A DNA stretch of 64,000 nucleotides from contig JANQHQ010000036.1 of assembly GCA_028282595.1 (NCBI GenBank), positions 100,541 through 164,540 of the forward strand, written 5' to 3'. The stretch comes from Chlorobium sp. (lineage in GTDB: Bacteria; Bacteroidota; Chlorobiia; Chlorobiales; Chlorobiaceae). A program made the position numbers and the translations under genes. This document shows, piece after piece, positions 50,543-60,564 of this stretch. Position 1 is the first letter of the stretch, and the number at the start of each line of letters is the position of its first letter. The notes beneath the pieces were generated by a model. The model was not told the DNA's origin and did not search any database. It saw nothing but the letters and a program-made list of their open reading frames with translations.

Positions 50543-50568
50543 TTTCGGCCGGTTCCGTCCGGCCGGAA
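50543..50568 (+). ncRNA. Intercistronic hairpin between dsrC and dsrA
   Basis: CGGCCGG (50546-50552) and CCGGCCG (50559-50565) pair around TTCCGT, with three outer pairs including one G-U. There is no U-run, so it is not a standard terminator. It may block 3' exonucleases and raise the level of dsrC message relative to dsrAB; this is inference. Confidence 0.6.
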
Positions 50569-50594
50569 ACCTATCGAGAATCAAAGGAGATATC

Positions 50595-51848
50595 ATGGAT
50601 AGTACCAAGGAAGGCGCATCGAAAGCGGCGTGCGGGTGCAACGGGTGCGCTCCGGAGGAAAACGGCCGTTTTCTCAACGCCACGCCCATGCTCAACGAGC
50701 TGGAAAGCGGTCCCTGGCCGAGTTTTGTCTCGGGTTTCAAGGAGATGGCCGAACGGACGAAAAAGCCCATGCTGCGCGGGGTGCTCGATCAGCTCGAATA
50801 CTCCTACAAGACCAGGATGGGCTACTGGAAGGGCGGTCTCGTGACGGTGGAGGGCTACGGCGCCGGTATCATCACGCGCTATTCGATGATCAAGGACAAG
50901 TTCCCCGAGGCGGCCGAATTTCACACCATGCGGATCCAGCCCCCGCCCGGACTGCACTACAACACGGCCATGCTGCGCGAGCTTTGTGACATCTGGGAGA
51001 AGTACGGCAGCGGCATCATCACCCTTCACGGGCAGACCGGCGACATCATGCTGCAGGGCATCGAGCAGGATAAGGTGCAGGAGTGCTTCGACGAGCTCAA
51101 CCAGAAAGGGTGGGATCTCGGCGGCGCCGGTGCCGGCATGCGGACGGGGGTTTCGTGTATCGGCCCCGGGCGCTGCGAGAACGCCTGCTACGACAACCTG
51201 AAGCTTCATTTCAAGGCGCTGAAGCATTTCTCGGGCCAGGTGCACCGTCCGGAGTGGAACTACAAGATCAAATTCAAGTTTTCCGGTTGCCCGAACGATT
51301 GCACCAACGCGATCATGCGCTCGGATCTGGCGGTTATCGGCACCTGGAAGGACGCCATACAGATCGACCGCGACGAAGTGAGGGCGTGGATCGACGAACG
51401 GGGCATCGACACGCTGGTCAATCAGGTGATAAGCAACTGCCCTACAGGGGCGATATCCCTGAAAGACGGCGAGATGGAGATAGAGTCCCGCGACTGCGTC
51501 CGGTGCATGCACTGCCTGAACGTCATGCCGAAAGCTCTTTCCAAGGGAGAGGAGCGGGGCATCTCGCTGCTCATGGGCGGGAAGAACACCCTGAAAGTAG
51601 GCGTCAACATGGGTTCGCTTATCGTGCCGTACATGAAGATGGAGACCGACGAGGACATCGAGGAGTTTCTCGAACTGATCGAGGAGATCATCGACTGGTG
51701 GGACGACAACGGGCTCGATCACGAGCGTATCGGCGAAACCATCGAGCGGGTCGGTCTGAAACAGTTCATCGAGGGAGTGGGTCTCGAGGCCGACATCAAC
51801 ATGGTATCCCGCCCGCGCGACAATCCCTACTTCAAGGCGAAATACTGA
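50595..51848 (+). CDS. dsrA: Reverse dissimilatory sulfite reductase alpha subunit
   Basis: In sulfur oxidisers DsrAB runs in reverse, converting DsrC-bound sulfur to sulfite. The 417-residue protein has the siroheme/4Fe-4S cysteines in SCIGPGRCENACYD and FSGCPNDCTNA and an inserted ferredoxin domain with CPTGAISL and CVRCMHCLNVMPKAL. The N-terminus carries an extra cysteine motif, CGCNGC. Length and motifs are complete. AGGAGAT precedes the ATG. Confidence 0.97.
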   Translation: MDSTKEGASKAACGCNGCAPEENGRFLNATPMLNELESGPWPSFVSGFKEMAERTKKPMLRGVLDQLEYSYKTRMGYWKGGLVTVEGYGAGIITRYSMIKDKFPEAAEFHTMRIQPPPGLHYNTAMLRELCDIWEKYGSGIITLHGQTGDIMLQGIEQDKVQECFDELNQKGWDLGGAGAGMRTGVSCIGPGRCENACYDNLKLHFKALKHFSGQVHRPEWNYKIKFKFSGCPNDCTNAIMRSDLAVIGTWKDAIQIDRDEVRAWIDERGIDTLVNQVISNCPTGAISLKDGEMEIESRDCVRCMHCLNVMPKALSKGEERGISLLMGGKNTLKVGVNMGSLIVPYMKMETDEDIEEFLELIEEIIDWWDDNGLDHERIGETIERVGLKQFIEGVGLEADINMVSRPRDNPYFKAKY

Positions 51849-51924
51849 TTTCCGGAACAACCGGCGTCCCGCCTTTCCGCCCATTGCGGTGCGGACGGTG
51901 CGGCGCTCCGCAAATTTTACGAAG

Positions 51925-53004
51925 ATGAGCAGCCCAGAAAGAACATGGAAGACGATAGAGTCGGGGCCCCATACCTACGAAGAGGCCCTGCACCCGGTCG
52001 TCAGAAAGAATTACGGCAAATGGAAGTACCACGAGATTCCCAAGCCCGGCGTGCTGAAGCATGTGGCGGAGAGTGGTGACGCGATCTATACGGTCAGGGC
52101 CGGAACGCCGCGCCAGGATACGGTCGACATGGTGCGAACGCTCTGCGACATCGCCGACAAGTATACCGACGGCCACCTTCGCTTCACGGTGCGCAACAAC
52201 GTCGAGTTCATCACCCCGAACCAGGAAAACGTCGAGCCGATGATCAGCGAGCTCGAATCGCTCGGGTTTCCCGTCGGAGGGACCGGCATGTGCGTCTCCT
52301 CGGTCGCCCATACCCAGGGGTGGCTGCACTGCGACATTCCTGCGACCGATGCCTCGGGTGTCGTGAAGTCGATGATGGATACGGTCTACAAGGAGTTCAA
52401 GGACATGCAGATGCCCAACAAGGTCAGGCTCTCGACCTCCTGCTGCGCGATCAACTGCGGCGGGCAGGCGGATATCGCCGTCGTGGTAAAGCACACCCGT
52501 CCTCCGCGTATCAATCACGATCACCTCTCCAAGATCTGCGAGCTTCCCAAGGCCGTTGCCCGTTGTCCCGTCGCCGCAATCCGCCCGACCGTGGTCGACG
52601 GGAAGAAGTCGCTCATGGTCGACGAATCGAAGTGCATCTGCTGCGGCGCCTGCTTCGGAGCGTGTCCCGCGATGGAGATCAATCATCCCGAGCATTCGAA
52701 ATTCGCCATCTGGGTCGGAGGCAAAAACAGCAACGCCCGCACCAAGCCGTCGACCATGAGCATCGTGGCGCACAACCTGCCGAACAATCCGCCCCGCTGG
52801 CCGGAAGTCACCGAGGCGCTCGGTCGTATTCTGACGGCTTACAAGGAGGGGGGGCGGCCCTGGGAGCGTGTGGGCGAATGGATCAACCGTATCGGCTGGA
52901 AACGGTTTTTCGAGGAGACCGGCCTTGTTTTCGACGAGGACATGATCGACAGCTACCGCCATGCACGTACGACGTTCAACCAGTCGGCGCACGTGCGTTT
53001 CTAA
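51925..53004 (+). CDS. dsrB: Reverse dissimilatory sulfite reductase beta subunit
   Basis: This is the partner of DsrA in the alpha2beta2 enzyme. The 359-residue product shows FTVRNNVEFITP, the siroheme region VGGTGMCVSSVAHTQGWLHC, LSTSCCAINCGGQADIAVV with the cluster cysteines, and a ferredoxin domain KCICCGACFGACPAMEI. The ATG at 51925 is used. The frame opens upstream at 51889 without similarity. Confidence 0.97.
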   Translation: MSSPERTWKTIESGPHTYEEALHPVVRKNYGKWKYHEIPKPGVLKHVAESGDAIYTVRAGTPRQDTVDMVRTLCDIADKYTDGHLRFTVRNNVEFITPNQENVEPMISELESLGFPVGGTGMCVSSVAHTQGWLHCDIPATDASGVVKSMMDTVYKEFKDMQMPNKVRLSTSCCAINCGGQADIAVVVKHTRPPRINHDHLSKICELPKAVARCPVAAIRPTVVDGKKSLMVDESKCICCGACFGACPAMEINHPEHSKFAIWVGGKNSNARTKPSTMSIVAHNLPNNPPRWPEVTEALGRILTAYKEGGRPWERVGEWINRIGWKRFFEETGLVFDEDMIDSYRHARTTFNQSAHVRF

Positions 53005-53026
53005 GCCGAACGTTAAAGGAGAAAGC

Positions 53027-54763
53027 ATGAAGGCAGATTCAAATCCCATTCTCGATTTTGCGGAGGAGTATGTTTTTCCGGAGTTCGCCGAGCTCAGGGG
53101 GACCGACAAGATCGTCGCGTTCGGGGATCAAAGCCACAAGTGTCCGGTCTACGTCCGGCAGACTCCTCCCTGTTCGGCCGAATGCCCCGCCGGGGAGGAT
53201 ATCCGCAGCATCAACCGCTTCCTGAACGGGACAGACCCCTCGGACGATCCGATGAAGTCCGCCTGGGAGACGGCGGTCGACACCAATCCCTTTCCGGCCG
53301 TGATGGGCAGGATCTGCCCGCATCCCTGCCAGGGCGCCTGCAACCGGGGAGTGCACGACCAGAGCGTGGCGATCAATGCGGTCGAGCACGCGATCGGCGA
53401 CTACGGGATAGAGAACGGTCTCAAGCTGCCGGGTCCCGGTCCGGAAACCGGCCGCCGGGTGGCGGTTATCGGCGGCGGCCCGGCAGGGCTGTCGGCGGCC
53501 TACCAGCTTCGCCGCAAAGGTCACGCGGTGACGATCTACGACGCCAACCGGAAGCTCGGCGGCATGGTCCTTTACGGGATCATGGGATACCGCGTGGACC
53601 GCAAGGTGCTCGAAGCCGAGATCGCCCGCATCATCGATCTCGGCGTCGAGACGAAGATGGGCGTCCGCGTCGGGCACGACGTGACGCTCGAACAGCTCGA
53701 GGCCGAGTACGACGCGGTCTTCGTCGGGGTCGGCGCGCAGGTCGGCCGGGGTCTTCCCGTGCCGGGGTTCGAGGGGAATTCCGGCTCGACAAATGCCATC
53801 GACTTTCTGCGGAACTACGAGGTGTTGGGAGACGACATCCCCGTCGGCAAGAAGGTGGTCGTGATCGGAGACGGCAATGTGGCCATGGACGTGGCGCGGC
53901 TCGCCCTGAGGCTCGGTTCGGAAGCGGCGGTGGTTTCCGGCGTACCGCGCGAGGAGATGGCCTGCTTCGAGAACGAGTTCGAGGATGCCGTGCGCGAAGG
54001 TGCTGCGATGCACTATATGACCGGAACGCTCGAGGTGCTTACCAACGGACGGGGCATCACGGGGCTGCGCTGTTCCGCCATGACGAGAAAGGAGAAAGGC
54101 GAAGAGGGATGGAACTCGCCCATTCCCTTCCTGCGCTACAAAAGCAGCGGTGAGCCCTTCGATATCGACGCCGACATGGTGGTCGCGGCCATCGGCCAGA
54201 CGACGGACATGCGGGGACTCGAAGCGGTGCAGAACGGCTCACCCTGGCTCAGGGTGGACCGCAATTTCAGGATTCCCGGACGGGAGAAGCTCTTCGGCGG
54301 CGGCGACGCCATCAAGGTCGACCTGATCACCACCGCGGTCGGTCACGGCCGCAAAGCGGCGCAGTCGATAGACGCCTTTCTCCGGGACGAACAGATGCCG
54401 GAACAGGGATACCGCGAGGTGACGAAGGTGCATAAACAGGATGTGCTCTACTTTCTCCCCGTTACCCAGGCGAAGCGCGAAATGCTGGAACCGACCGATG
54501 TCGTGGGGAACCACGATGAACTGCTGCTTCCGCTTTCGCCGGATGAGGTACGGGCCGAGTCGGAACGCTGCATGAGCTGCGGGCTCTGCTTCGACTGCAA
54601 GCAGTGCGTCTCCTTCTGTCCCCAGGAGGCGATAACCCGTTTCCGCGACAATCCGACCGGAGAGAAGGTCTATACCGATTATTCGAAATGCGTCGGTTGC
54701 CACCTCTGTTCGCTCGTCTGTCCTTCGGGGTACATCCAGATGGGCATGGGCGACGGTCTGTGA
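53027..54763 (+). CDS. dsrL: DsrL, NAD(P)H:acceptor oxidoreductase of the Dsr system
   Basis: DsrL is an iron-sulfur flavoprotein related to the small subunit of glutamate synthase. It interacts with DsrAB and passes electrons from sulfur oxidation to NAD(P)+. The 578-residue protein has an N-terminal cysteine domain (CPVYVRQTPPCSAECPAGEDI, core CSAECPAGEDI), the FAD motif VAVIGGGPAGLSAAYQLRRKG and the NAD(P) motif VVVIGDGNVAMDVARLALRLG. The C-terminus is a di-cluster ferredoxin region with CMSCGLCFDCKQCVSFCPQEAI and CVGCHLCSLVCPSGYI. The ATG at 53027 has an AAGGAG site. Confidence 0.95.
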   Translation: MKADSNPILDFAEEYVFPEFAELRGTDKIVAFGDQSHKCPVYVRQTPPCSAECPAGEDIRSINRFLNGTDPSDDPMKSAWETAVDTNPFPAVMGRICPHPCQGACNRGVHDQSVAINAVEHAIGDYGIENGLKLPGPGPETGRRVAVIGGGPAGLSAAYQLRRKGHAVTIYDANRKLGGMVLYGIMGYRVDRKVLEAEIARIIDLGVETKMGVRVGHDVTLEQLEAEYDAVFVGVGAQVGRGLPVPGFEGNSGSTNAIDFLRNYEVLGDDIPVGKKVVVIGDGNVAMDVARLALRLGSEAAVVSGVPREEMACFENEFEDAVREGAAMHYMTGTLEVLTNGRGITGLRCSAMTRKEKGEEGWNSPIPFLRYKSSGEPFDIDADMVVAAIGQTTDMRGLEAVQNGSPWLRVDRNFRIPGREKLFGGGDAIKVDLITTAVGHGRKAAQSIDAFLRDEQMPEQGYREVTKVHKQDVLYFLPVTQAKREMLEPTDVVGNHDELLLPLSPDEVRAESERCMSCGLCFDCKQCVSFCPQEAITRFRDNPTGEKVYTDYSKCVGCHLCSLVCPSGYIQMGMGDGL

Positions 54764-54801
54764 GCCCGCCCGTGAACAGTGAACCAGTTAAACCACGTGC
54801 T

Positions 54802-55173
54802 ATGAGCGACGACATGATCCGGAGCGTCGAAGCGGCCATCGAGGCCTCGGAACACTGGACGGAGACGGGATGGCCCGTAGCGTTCGGGCCGCGCGGCGTC
54901 GAGGTGCCGAACATGAAGGCTGCCGAGGAGCTCCCCCGGAACGCGGTCTATCGCCAGGAGGCTCTCAACTACTGGCTGCAGGTGAGCCTTGCGGGCGCCG
55001 ATACCGCCGAGGCGGGCCGCAGGGCCCTCAGAGCCCTCAGGGAGGGATGCCTGGATGACGCCGACGACGCCCTCTATTTCTGCCACTACCTCGAAAAGCC
55101 GTTCGAAGGGCACGCCGGAACCTGGATTCCGCTTTACGAAGCTTTCAGGGCATCGCGCTCGATAAACAATTAA
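54802..55173 (+). CDS. dsrU: Small Dsr-cluster protein in the dsrU position
   Basis: This 123-residue cytosolic protein lies between dsrL and dsrE, where green sulfur bacteria carry dsrU; the name rests on position. It has no motif that I recognise. It includes two cysteines (GCLDDADDALYFCHYLEK), a NMKAAEELPRNAVYRQEALNYWL segment and an acidic-helical composition. It is too short for the flavoproteins or carriers nearby. Placement within the operon, 38 bases after dsrL and 12 before dsrE, implies a role in sulfur oxidation. Confidence 0.6.
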   Translation: MSDDMIRSVEAAIEASEHWTETGWPVAFGPRGVEVPNMKAAEELPRNAVYRQEALNYWLQVSLAGADTAEAGRRALRALREGCLDDADDALYFCHYLEKPFEGHAGTWIPLYEAFRASRSINN

Positions 55174-55185
55174 CCGTGAACAACC

Positions 55186-55545
55186 GTGAACATAGGAATA
55201 CTCTTGAAGGAAGGCCCCTACAACCACCAAGCGTCGGATACGGCCTACAAATTCGCCGAAGCGGCGATAGCGCGGGGGCACAAGGTGGATGCAGTTTTTC
55301 TTTACAACGACGGCGTCACCAACGTCACACGCCTCATGGATCCCCCGCAGGACGACAGGAACATCGCCGGACGCTGGAGCGAACTTTCCGCTAAACACGG
55401 TGTCGAGGTTCTGGCCTGCATCGCCGCGTCGAAACGCCGCGGCATCAGCGAGGAAGTCCTCATCGAAGGCGGTGAAATCACGGGGCTCGGCACATTGACC
55501 GATATCGCCATCCGCAACGACAGACTTGTAACCTTCGGAGACTGA
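55186..55545 (+). CDS. dsrE: DsrE, sulfur-transfer subunit of DsrEFH
   Basis: DsrE2F2H2 takes sulfur from TusA and hands it to DsrC. The 119-residue protein has the DsrE fold (NIGILLKEGPYNHQASDTAYKFAEAAI) and the active cysteine in VEVLACIAASKRRGI. With the GTG start at 55186 this cysteine is residue 78, the same number as the essential Cys78 in the purple bacterial protein, which supports this start. Confidence 0.93.
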   Translation: MNIGILLKEGPYNHQASDTAYKFAEAAIARGHKVDAVFLYNDGVTNVTRLMDPPQDDRNIAGRWSELSAKHGVEVLACIAASKRRGISEEVLIEGGEITGLGTLTDIAIRNDRLVTFGD

Positions 55546-55549
55546 AACC

Positions 55550-55927
55550 ATGACGGAAGAAAGCTCGAACATCAGAAAGATCATGCACGTCATGCGCCAT
55601 GCGCCGCACGGCTCGATCTACACTTACGAGGGTCTGGAGATGATCCTCATCATGGCGGCCTATGAACAGGATCTCTCCGTGGCCTTCATCGGCGACGGCG
55701 TCTACGCCCTGAAAAAAGGTCAGGACACCGAAGGCATCGGCATCAAGGGGTTCGCCAAAACCTTTCCAGCCCTCGACGGCTACGACGTCGAGAAGCTTTA
55801 CGTCGACGAGGCCTCTCTCGCCGAGCGCGGTCTCCGGGAAGAGGATCTCCTGGTCGATGTCGAGGTAATGAGTTCCCGGGAGATCGGCCGGCTCATGAGT
55901 GAACAGGACGTGGTCATCCATCACTGA
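55550..55927 (+). CDS. dsrF: DsrF, subunit of DsrEFH
   Basis: This 125-residue member of the DsrE superfamily forms the hexameric sulfurtransferase with DsrE and DsrH. Recognisable are the RHAPHGSIYTYEGLEMILIMAAYEQDLSVAFIGDGVYAL region (core GLEMILIMAAYEQDLSV) and LPALDGY-like text (FPALDGYDVEKLYVDE). It lacks an active cysteine, as DsrF proteins usually do. It starts 4 bases after the dsrE stop. Confidence 0.9.
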   Translation: MTEESSNIRKIMHVMRHAPHGSIYTYEGLEMILIMAAYEQDLSVAFIGDGVYALKKGQDTEGIGIKGFAKTFPALDGYDVEKLYVDEASLAERGLREEDLLVDVEVMSSREIGRLMSEQDVVIHH

Positions 55928-55972
55928 GAGGCCCCGGCGGCGGCCAACGAACAAACTTCAAAGCCATTTCTC

Positions 55973-56266
55973 ATGCTCCATACCATCAACAAATCCCCTT
56001 TCGATACCTCGACGATGGAGACCTGTTTCAGGTTTCTGCAGCCGGGTGATCCCGTGCTCTTCATCGAGGACGGGGTGTACGCCGTCCAGTCGGGCAACCG
56101 GTTCGAGGCCGGCATCGGCGAGGTCATGAAAAACAATCAGGTATACGCTCTCAAACCCGATCTCGATGCACGCGGCATCGATTCGGTAACCGGCGGTGTC
56201 CGGACGGTCGACTACGACGGTTTTGTCGGTCTTGTCGAAGAACACCGCATGAACAGCTGGCTCTGA
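55973..56266 (+). CDS. dsrH: DsrH, subunit of DsrEFH
   Basis: This 97-residue DsrH/TusB-family protein has METCFRFLQPGDPVLFIEDGVYAV. The cysteine (Cys18) corresponds to the conserved DsrH cysteine. The C-terminus FVGLVEEHRMNSWL is the family's end motif. It completes the dsrEFH trio, 45 bases after dsrF. Confidence 0.92.
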   Translation: MLHTINKSPFDTSTMETCFRFLQPGDPVLFIEDGVYAVQSGNRFEAGIGEVMKNNQVYALKPDLDARGIDSVTGGVRTVDYDGFVGLVEEHRMNSWL

Positions 56267-56308
56267 ATCTGCAGGCGGCTCTTCGGAATCATCACACAAT
56301 GGCACACA

Positions 56309-56758
56309 ATGAGTACAACCCTGGAAAAGGCGATCCGGGAACGCCGTGAGGAGATTGTTTCCCTGTGGCGGGGGAAGGTTTTCGACCGGCTCTCCGACAA
56401 GATATCGCCGGGGACACCGATAGGAGATGCGTTCGTCGAGGGCATGGCCATGATCCTCGACGGATTCGCGTCCGGCGACGGCAGCCTCCGCAGGGAGGGA
56501 GTGACGACGGTCGCTCGCATCCTTGCCGTGCACCCTTTCCGCCCCTCGCACGCGCTCTCGATGTTCGTCGATCTGAAAACCGTCCTGCTGGAGACTGTTC
56601 CTGGCGGGGAGGAGGGCGCCGAATGCGTCCGGCGCATCGACGAAACGACCCTGGAAGCGTTCGACAGCTTCATGGAGCACCGTGAAACCATCTACCGGCT
56701 CAAGGTCGAGGAGAGTCAGAAGAGGATGCACATGCAGCTGAGGGGGAAGCGGTCATGA
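56309..56758 (+). CDS. dsrT: DsrT, RsbRD N-terminal-like protein
   Basis: This 149-residue, all-helical protein (LEKAIRERREEIVSLWRGKVFDRL, then MAMILDGFASGD and VARILAVHPFRPSHALSMFVDLK) has the RsbRD N-terminal-type bundle. Proteins of this kind precede dsrM in green sulfur bacteria and in many sulfate reducers and are called DsrT; the role is unknown. Its stop overlaps the dsrM start by 4 bases (ATGA), so it is translationally coupled to the membrane complex. Confidence 0.8.
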   Translation: MSTTLEKAIRERREEIVSLWRGKVFDRLSDKISPGTPIGDAFVEGMAMILDGFASGDGSLRREGVTTVARILAVHPFRPSHALSMFVDLKTVLLETVPGGEEGAECVRRIDETTLEAFDSFMEHRETIYRLKVEESQKRMHMQLRGKRS

Positions 56759-57750
56759 AAAAAATACTCATGCCCCTCTTGATGGTGGCGGCGCTCGCGC
56801 TCGTGCCCTATGTCGGGGTCGAGTACGCGGGGCTCGGCTACCTTTTCGGTGTCCTGATTCCCTATGCGGCCGCGTTTCTTCTTGTCGCGGGTTTTCTCTA
56901 CAGGATGGTCGACTGGCTCAGAAGGCCCGTGCCGTTCAATATTGCAACGACCTGCGGACAGGAAAAATCGCTGGACTGGATCGGGCAGCAGAAGCTGGAA
57001 TGCCCCCCCACACGCCGGCATGCTGCGTTGCGTGTGCTCTCGGAAGTGATCTTTTTCCGCTCGCTCTTCCGCAACAACAAGGCGGAACTCCGCAAAGGGC
57101 CCGACCTCGCCTACGGTTCACACAAGTGGCTCTGGCTCGGAGGGCTTGTCTTCCACTGGTCCCTTCTGGTGATCGTGCTGCGTCACAGCCGTTTCTTTTT
57201 CATGACGCCGGGACCTTTTTTCCAGTTTCTCGAGGATGCCGACAGCTTTTTCGACGTTACCGTACCGGCACTCTACATGACCGACGTCCTGGCGCTCGCC
57301 GCCGTGACCTTTCTGGTGCTCCGCAGGATTCTGGACGCGAAGATGAGGGTGCTGTCGCTGCAGACCGATTACTTTCCGCTTTTTCTGATCGCCGGTATCG
57401 TGCTGGCCGGAATCGGCATGCGCTATGTCGCGAAGGTCGACGTGATGCCGGTCAAGGTTCTGATGCTCGGTCTGATGGACTTCAGTTTCAATCCTCCGGG
57501 AGAGATCGGTGCGCTCTTCTACGTCCATCTCTTCCTGGTCTGCGTGCTCGCCGTCTACTTCCCCTTCAGCAAGCTCATGCATATGGGGGCGATCTTTCTG
57601 AGTCCCACCCGGGCGATGCCGAACAACAGCCGGGAAAAGAGGCACGTCAATCCGTGGAATGCCCCCGTCAGGTTCCGGACCTACGCCGAATACGAGGACG
57701 AGTACCGCGAAAAGATGAAAAAGGCAAAACTCCCGGTCGAAAAGGAGTGA
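56755..57750 (+). CDS. dsrM: DsrM, membrane cytochrome b subunit of DsrMKJOP
   Basis: DsrM is a NarI-like diheme b protein that exchanges electrons with menaquinone. The 331-residue product has about six membrane helices. The first two (LLMVAALALVPYVGVEY, YLFGVLIPYAAAFLLVAGFLY) are followed by a cytoplasmic loop, and then by the NarI-like core with heme-ligand histidines in LVFHWSLLVIVLRHSRF and in YVHLFLVCVLAVYF and SKLMHMG. It overlaps dsrT and is followed by dsrK after 3 bases. Confidence 0.94.
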   Translation: MKKILMPLLMVAALALVPYVGVEYAGLGYLFGVLIPYAAAFLLVAGFLYRMVDWLRRPVPFNIATTCGQEKSLDWIGQQKLECPPTRRHAALRVLSEVIFFRSLFRNNKAELRKGPDLAYGSHKWLWLGGLVFHWSLLVIVLRHSRFFFMTPGPFFQFLEDADSFFDVTVPALYMTDVLALAAVTFLVLRRILDAKMRVLSLQTDYFPLFLIAGIVLAGIGMRYVAKVDVMPVKVLMLGLMDFSFNPPGEIGALFYVHLFLVCVLAVYFPFSKLMHMGAIFLSPTRAMPNNSREKRHVNPWNAPVRFRTYAEYEDEYREKMKKAKLPVEKE

Positions 57751-57753
57751 CTC

Positions 57754-59386
<1,633 letters not shown>

Positions 59387-59403
<17 letters not shown>

Positions 59404-59782
59404 TACGCTGTTGATGCTGTTCTGCGGAGCCGCGCTGGCGGCCCTCGTGACGATCACCGCCCTCAGGCTGGACGGCGGAGGGGCCGAAACGGTTCCCGCG
59501 GCCGGGCCGGCCGCGGTCGACAGCACGGTCTGCATCGCGCCGACGGAGTACATGCGATCGCACCATATGAAGATGCTCGACAAGTGGCGCGACGAAGCGG
59601 TGCGCGAGGGTGAGAGGACGCACGTCACGCCCGACGGGCGCAGGTTCGAAAAGAGCCTGAAGACCTGTCTGGGATGCCATTCGAACAACCGCATGTTCTG
59701 TTACATGTGCCACCTGTACGCCAATGTCAAGCCGACCTGCTGGAACTGCCACCTCTCGCCCATAGAGATACCGCCGCAATGA
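59387..59782 (+). CDS. dsrJ: DsrJ, periplasmic triheme cytochrome c
   Basis: The 131-residue product has an uncleaved-type N-terminal helix (LLMLFCGAALAALVTITAL) and exactly three heme c sites near the C-terminus: CLGCH, CYMCH and CWNCH. In known DsrJ one heme has unusual His/Cys ligation. The start at 59387 overlaps dsrK; an ATG two codons later is also possible. The stop overlaps the dsrO start (ATGA). Confidence 0.94.
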
Positions 59783-60555
59783 ACCAACAACGCAGAGAGT
59801 TTCTGAAGAGAGCCGGTCTCGCCGGTCTCGCCGGTCTCGGCGCCGTCGCGGGTATCATTCCCACGTTCGCGCTGGAGAAAACCGATCCTTCGGTCTTTTC
59901 GAACCGTCCCGTTCCCGGTGCAACCCGCTGGGGGATGCTCATCGACACCCGGAAATGCCGGGACGGGTGCGACGAATGCGTCGCCGCCTGTCACCGGACG
60001 CACAACGTGCCCGACTTCGGCGACTCGAAGAACGAAATCAAATGGATCTGGAAAGCGCCCTATGAAAAGGCGTTTCCAACCTCGAGCCGGCAGTTCGGGA
60101 GCCGGAACCTCGACGGGCTGGAGGTGCTGACGCTCTGCAACCACTGCGCGGAGCCGCCCTGCACCAAAGCCTGCCCGACAAAGGCCACCTTCAGGCGCTG
60201 GGACGGGATCGTCGCCATGGATTACCATCGCTGCATCGGCTGTCGCTTCTGCATGGCGGCCTGCCCTTACGGGTCGCGGAGCTTCAACTGGCTCGATCCC
60301 CGTCCGGCGATCGAAACGTACAGCCCGGATTACCCGACCCGCGAGCGGGGTGTCGTCGAGAAATGCAATTTCTGTTCGGAGCGGCTCGTCAAGGGGCTTC
60401 AGCCCGCCTGTGTCGAAGCCTGCCGGGGAAAGGCCATCACGTTCGGAGACCTGAACGATCCGGAGTCGGCCATCCGCACGATGCTCGCGGAGAACGAAAC
60501 CGTGCAGCGCAAGCCGGAGCTCGGCACGCTGCCTTCAGTATTCTACATCATCTAA
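59779..60555 (+). CDS. dsrO: DsrO, periplasmic ferredoxin-like subunit
   Basis: The 258-residue product has a Tat signal (QQRREFLKRAGLAGLAGLG) and four cysteine clusters of the NrfC/HybA type: CRDGCDECVAACH, CNHCAEPPCTKACPTKA, CIGCRFCMAACPYG and CNFCSERLVKG...CVEAC. It would transfer electrons between DsrJ and DsrP on the periplasmic side. The ATG at 59779 begins the Tat motif; the upstream frame is a shadow over dsrJ. Confidence 0.95.
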   Translation: MNQQRREFLKRAGLAGLAGLGAVAGIIPTFALEKTDPSVFSNRPVPGATRWGMLIDTRKCRDGCDECVAACHRTHNVPDFGDSKNEIKWIWKAPYEKAFPTSSRQFGSRNLDGLEVLTLCNHCAEPPCTKACPTKATFRRWDGIVAMDYHRCIGCRFCMAACPYGSRSFNWLDPRPAIETYSPDYPTRERGVVEKCNFCSERLVKGLQPACVEACRGKAITFGDLNDPESAIRTMLAENETVQRKPELGTLPSVFYII

Positions 60556-60564
60556 TGTGAAGCC

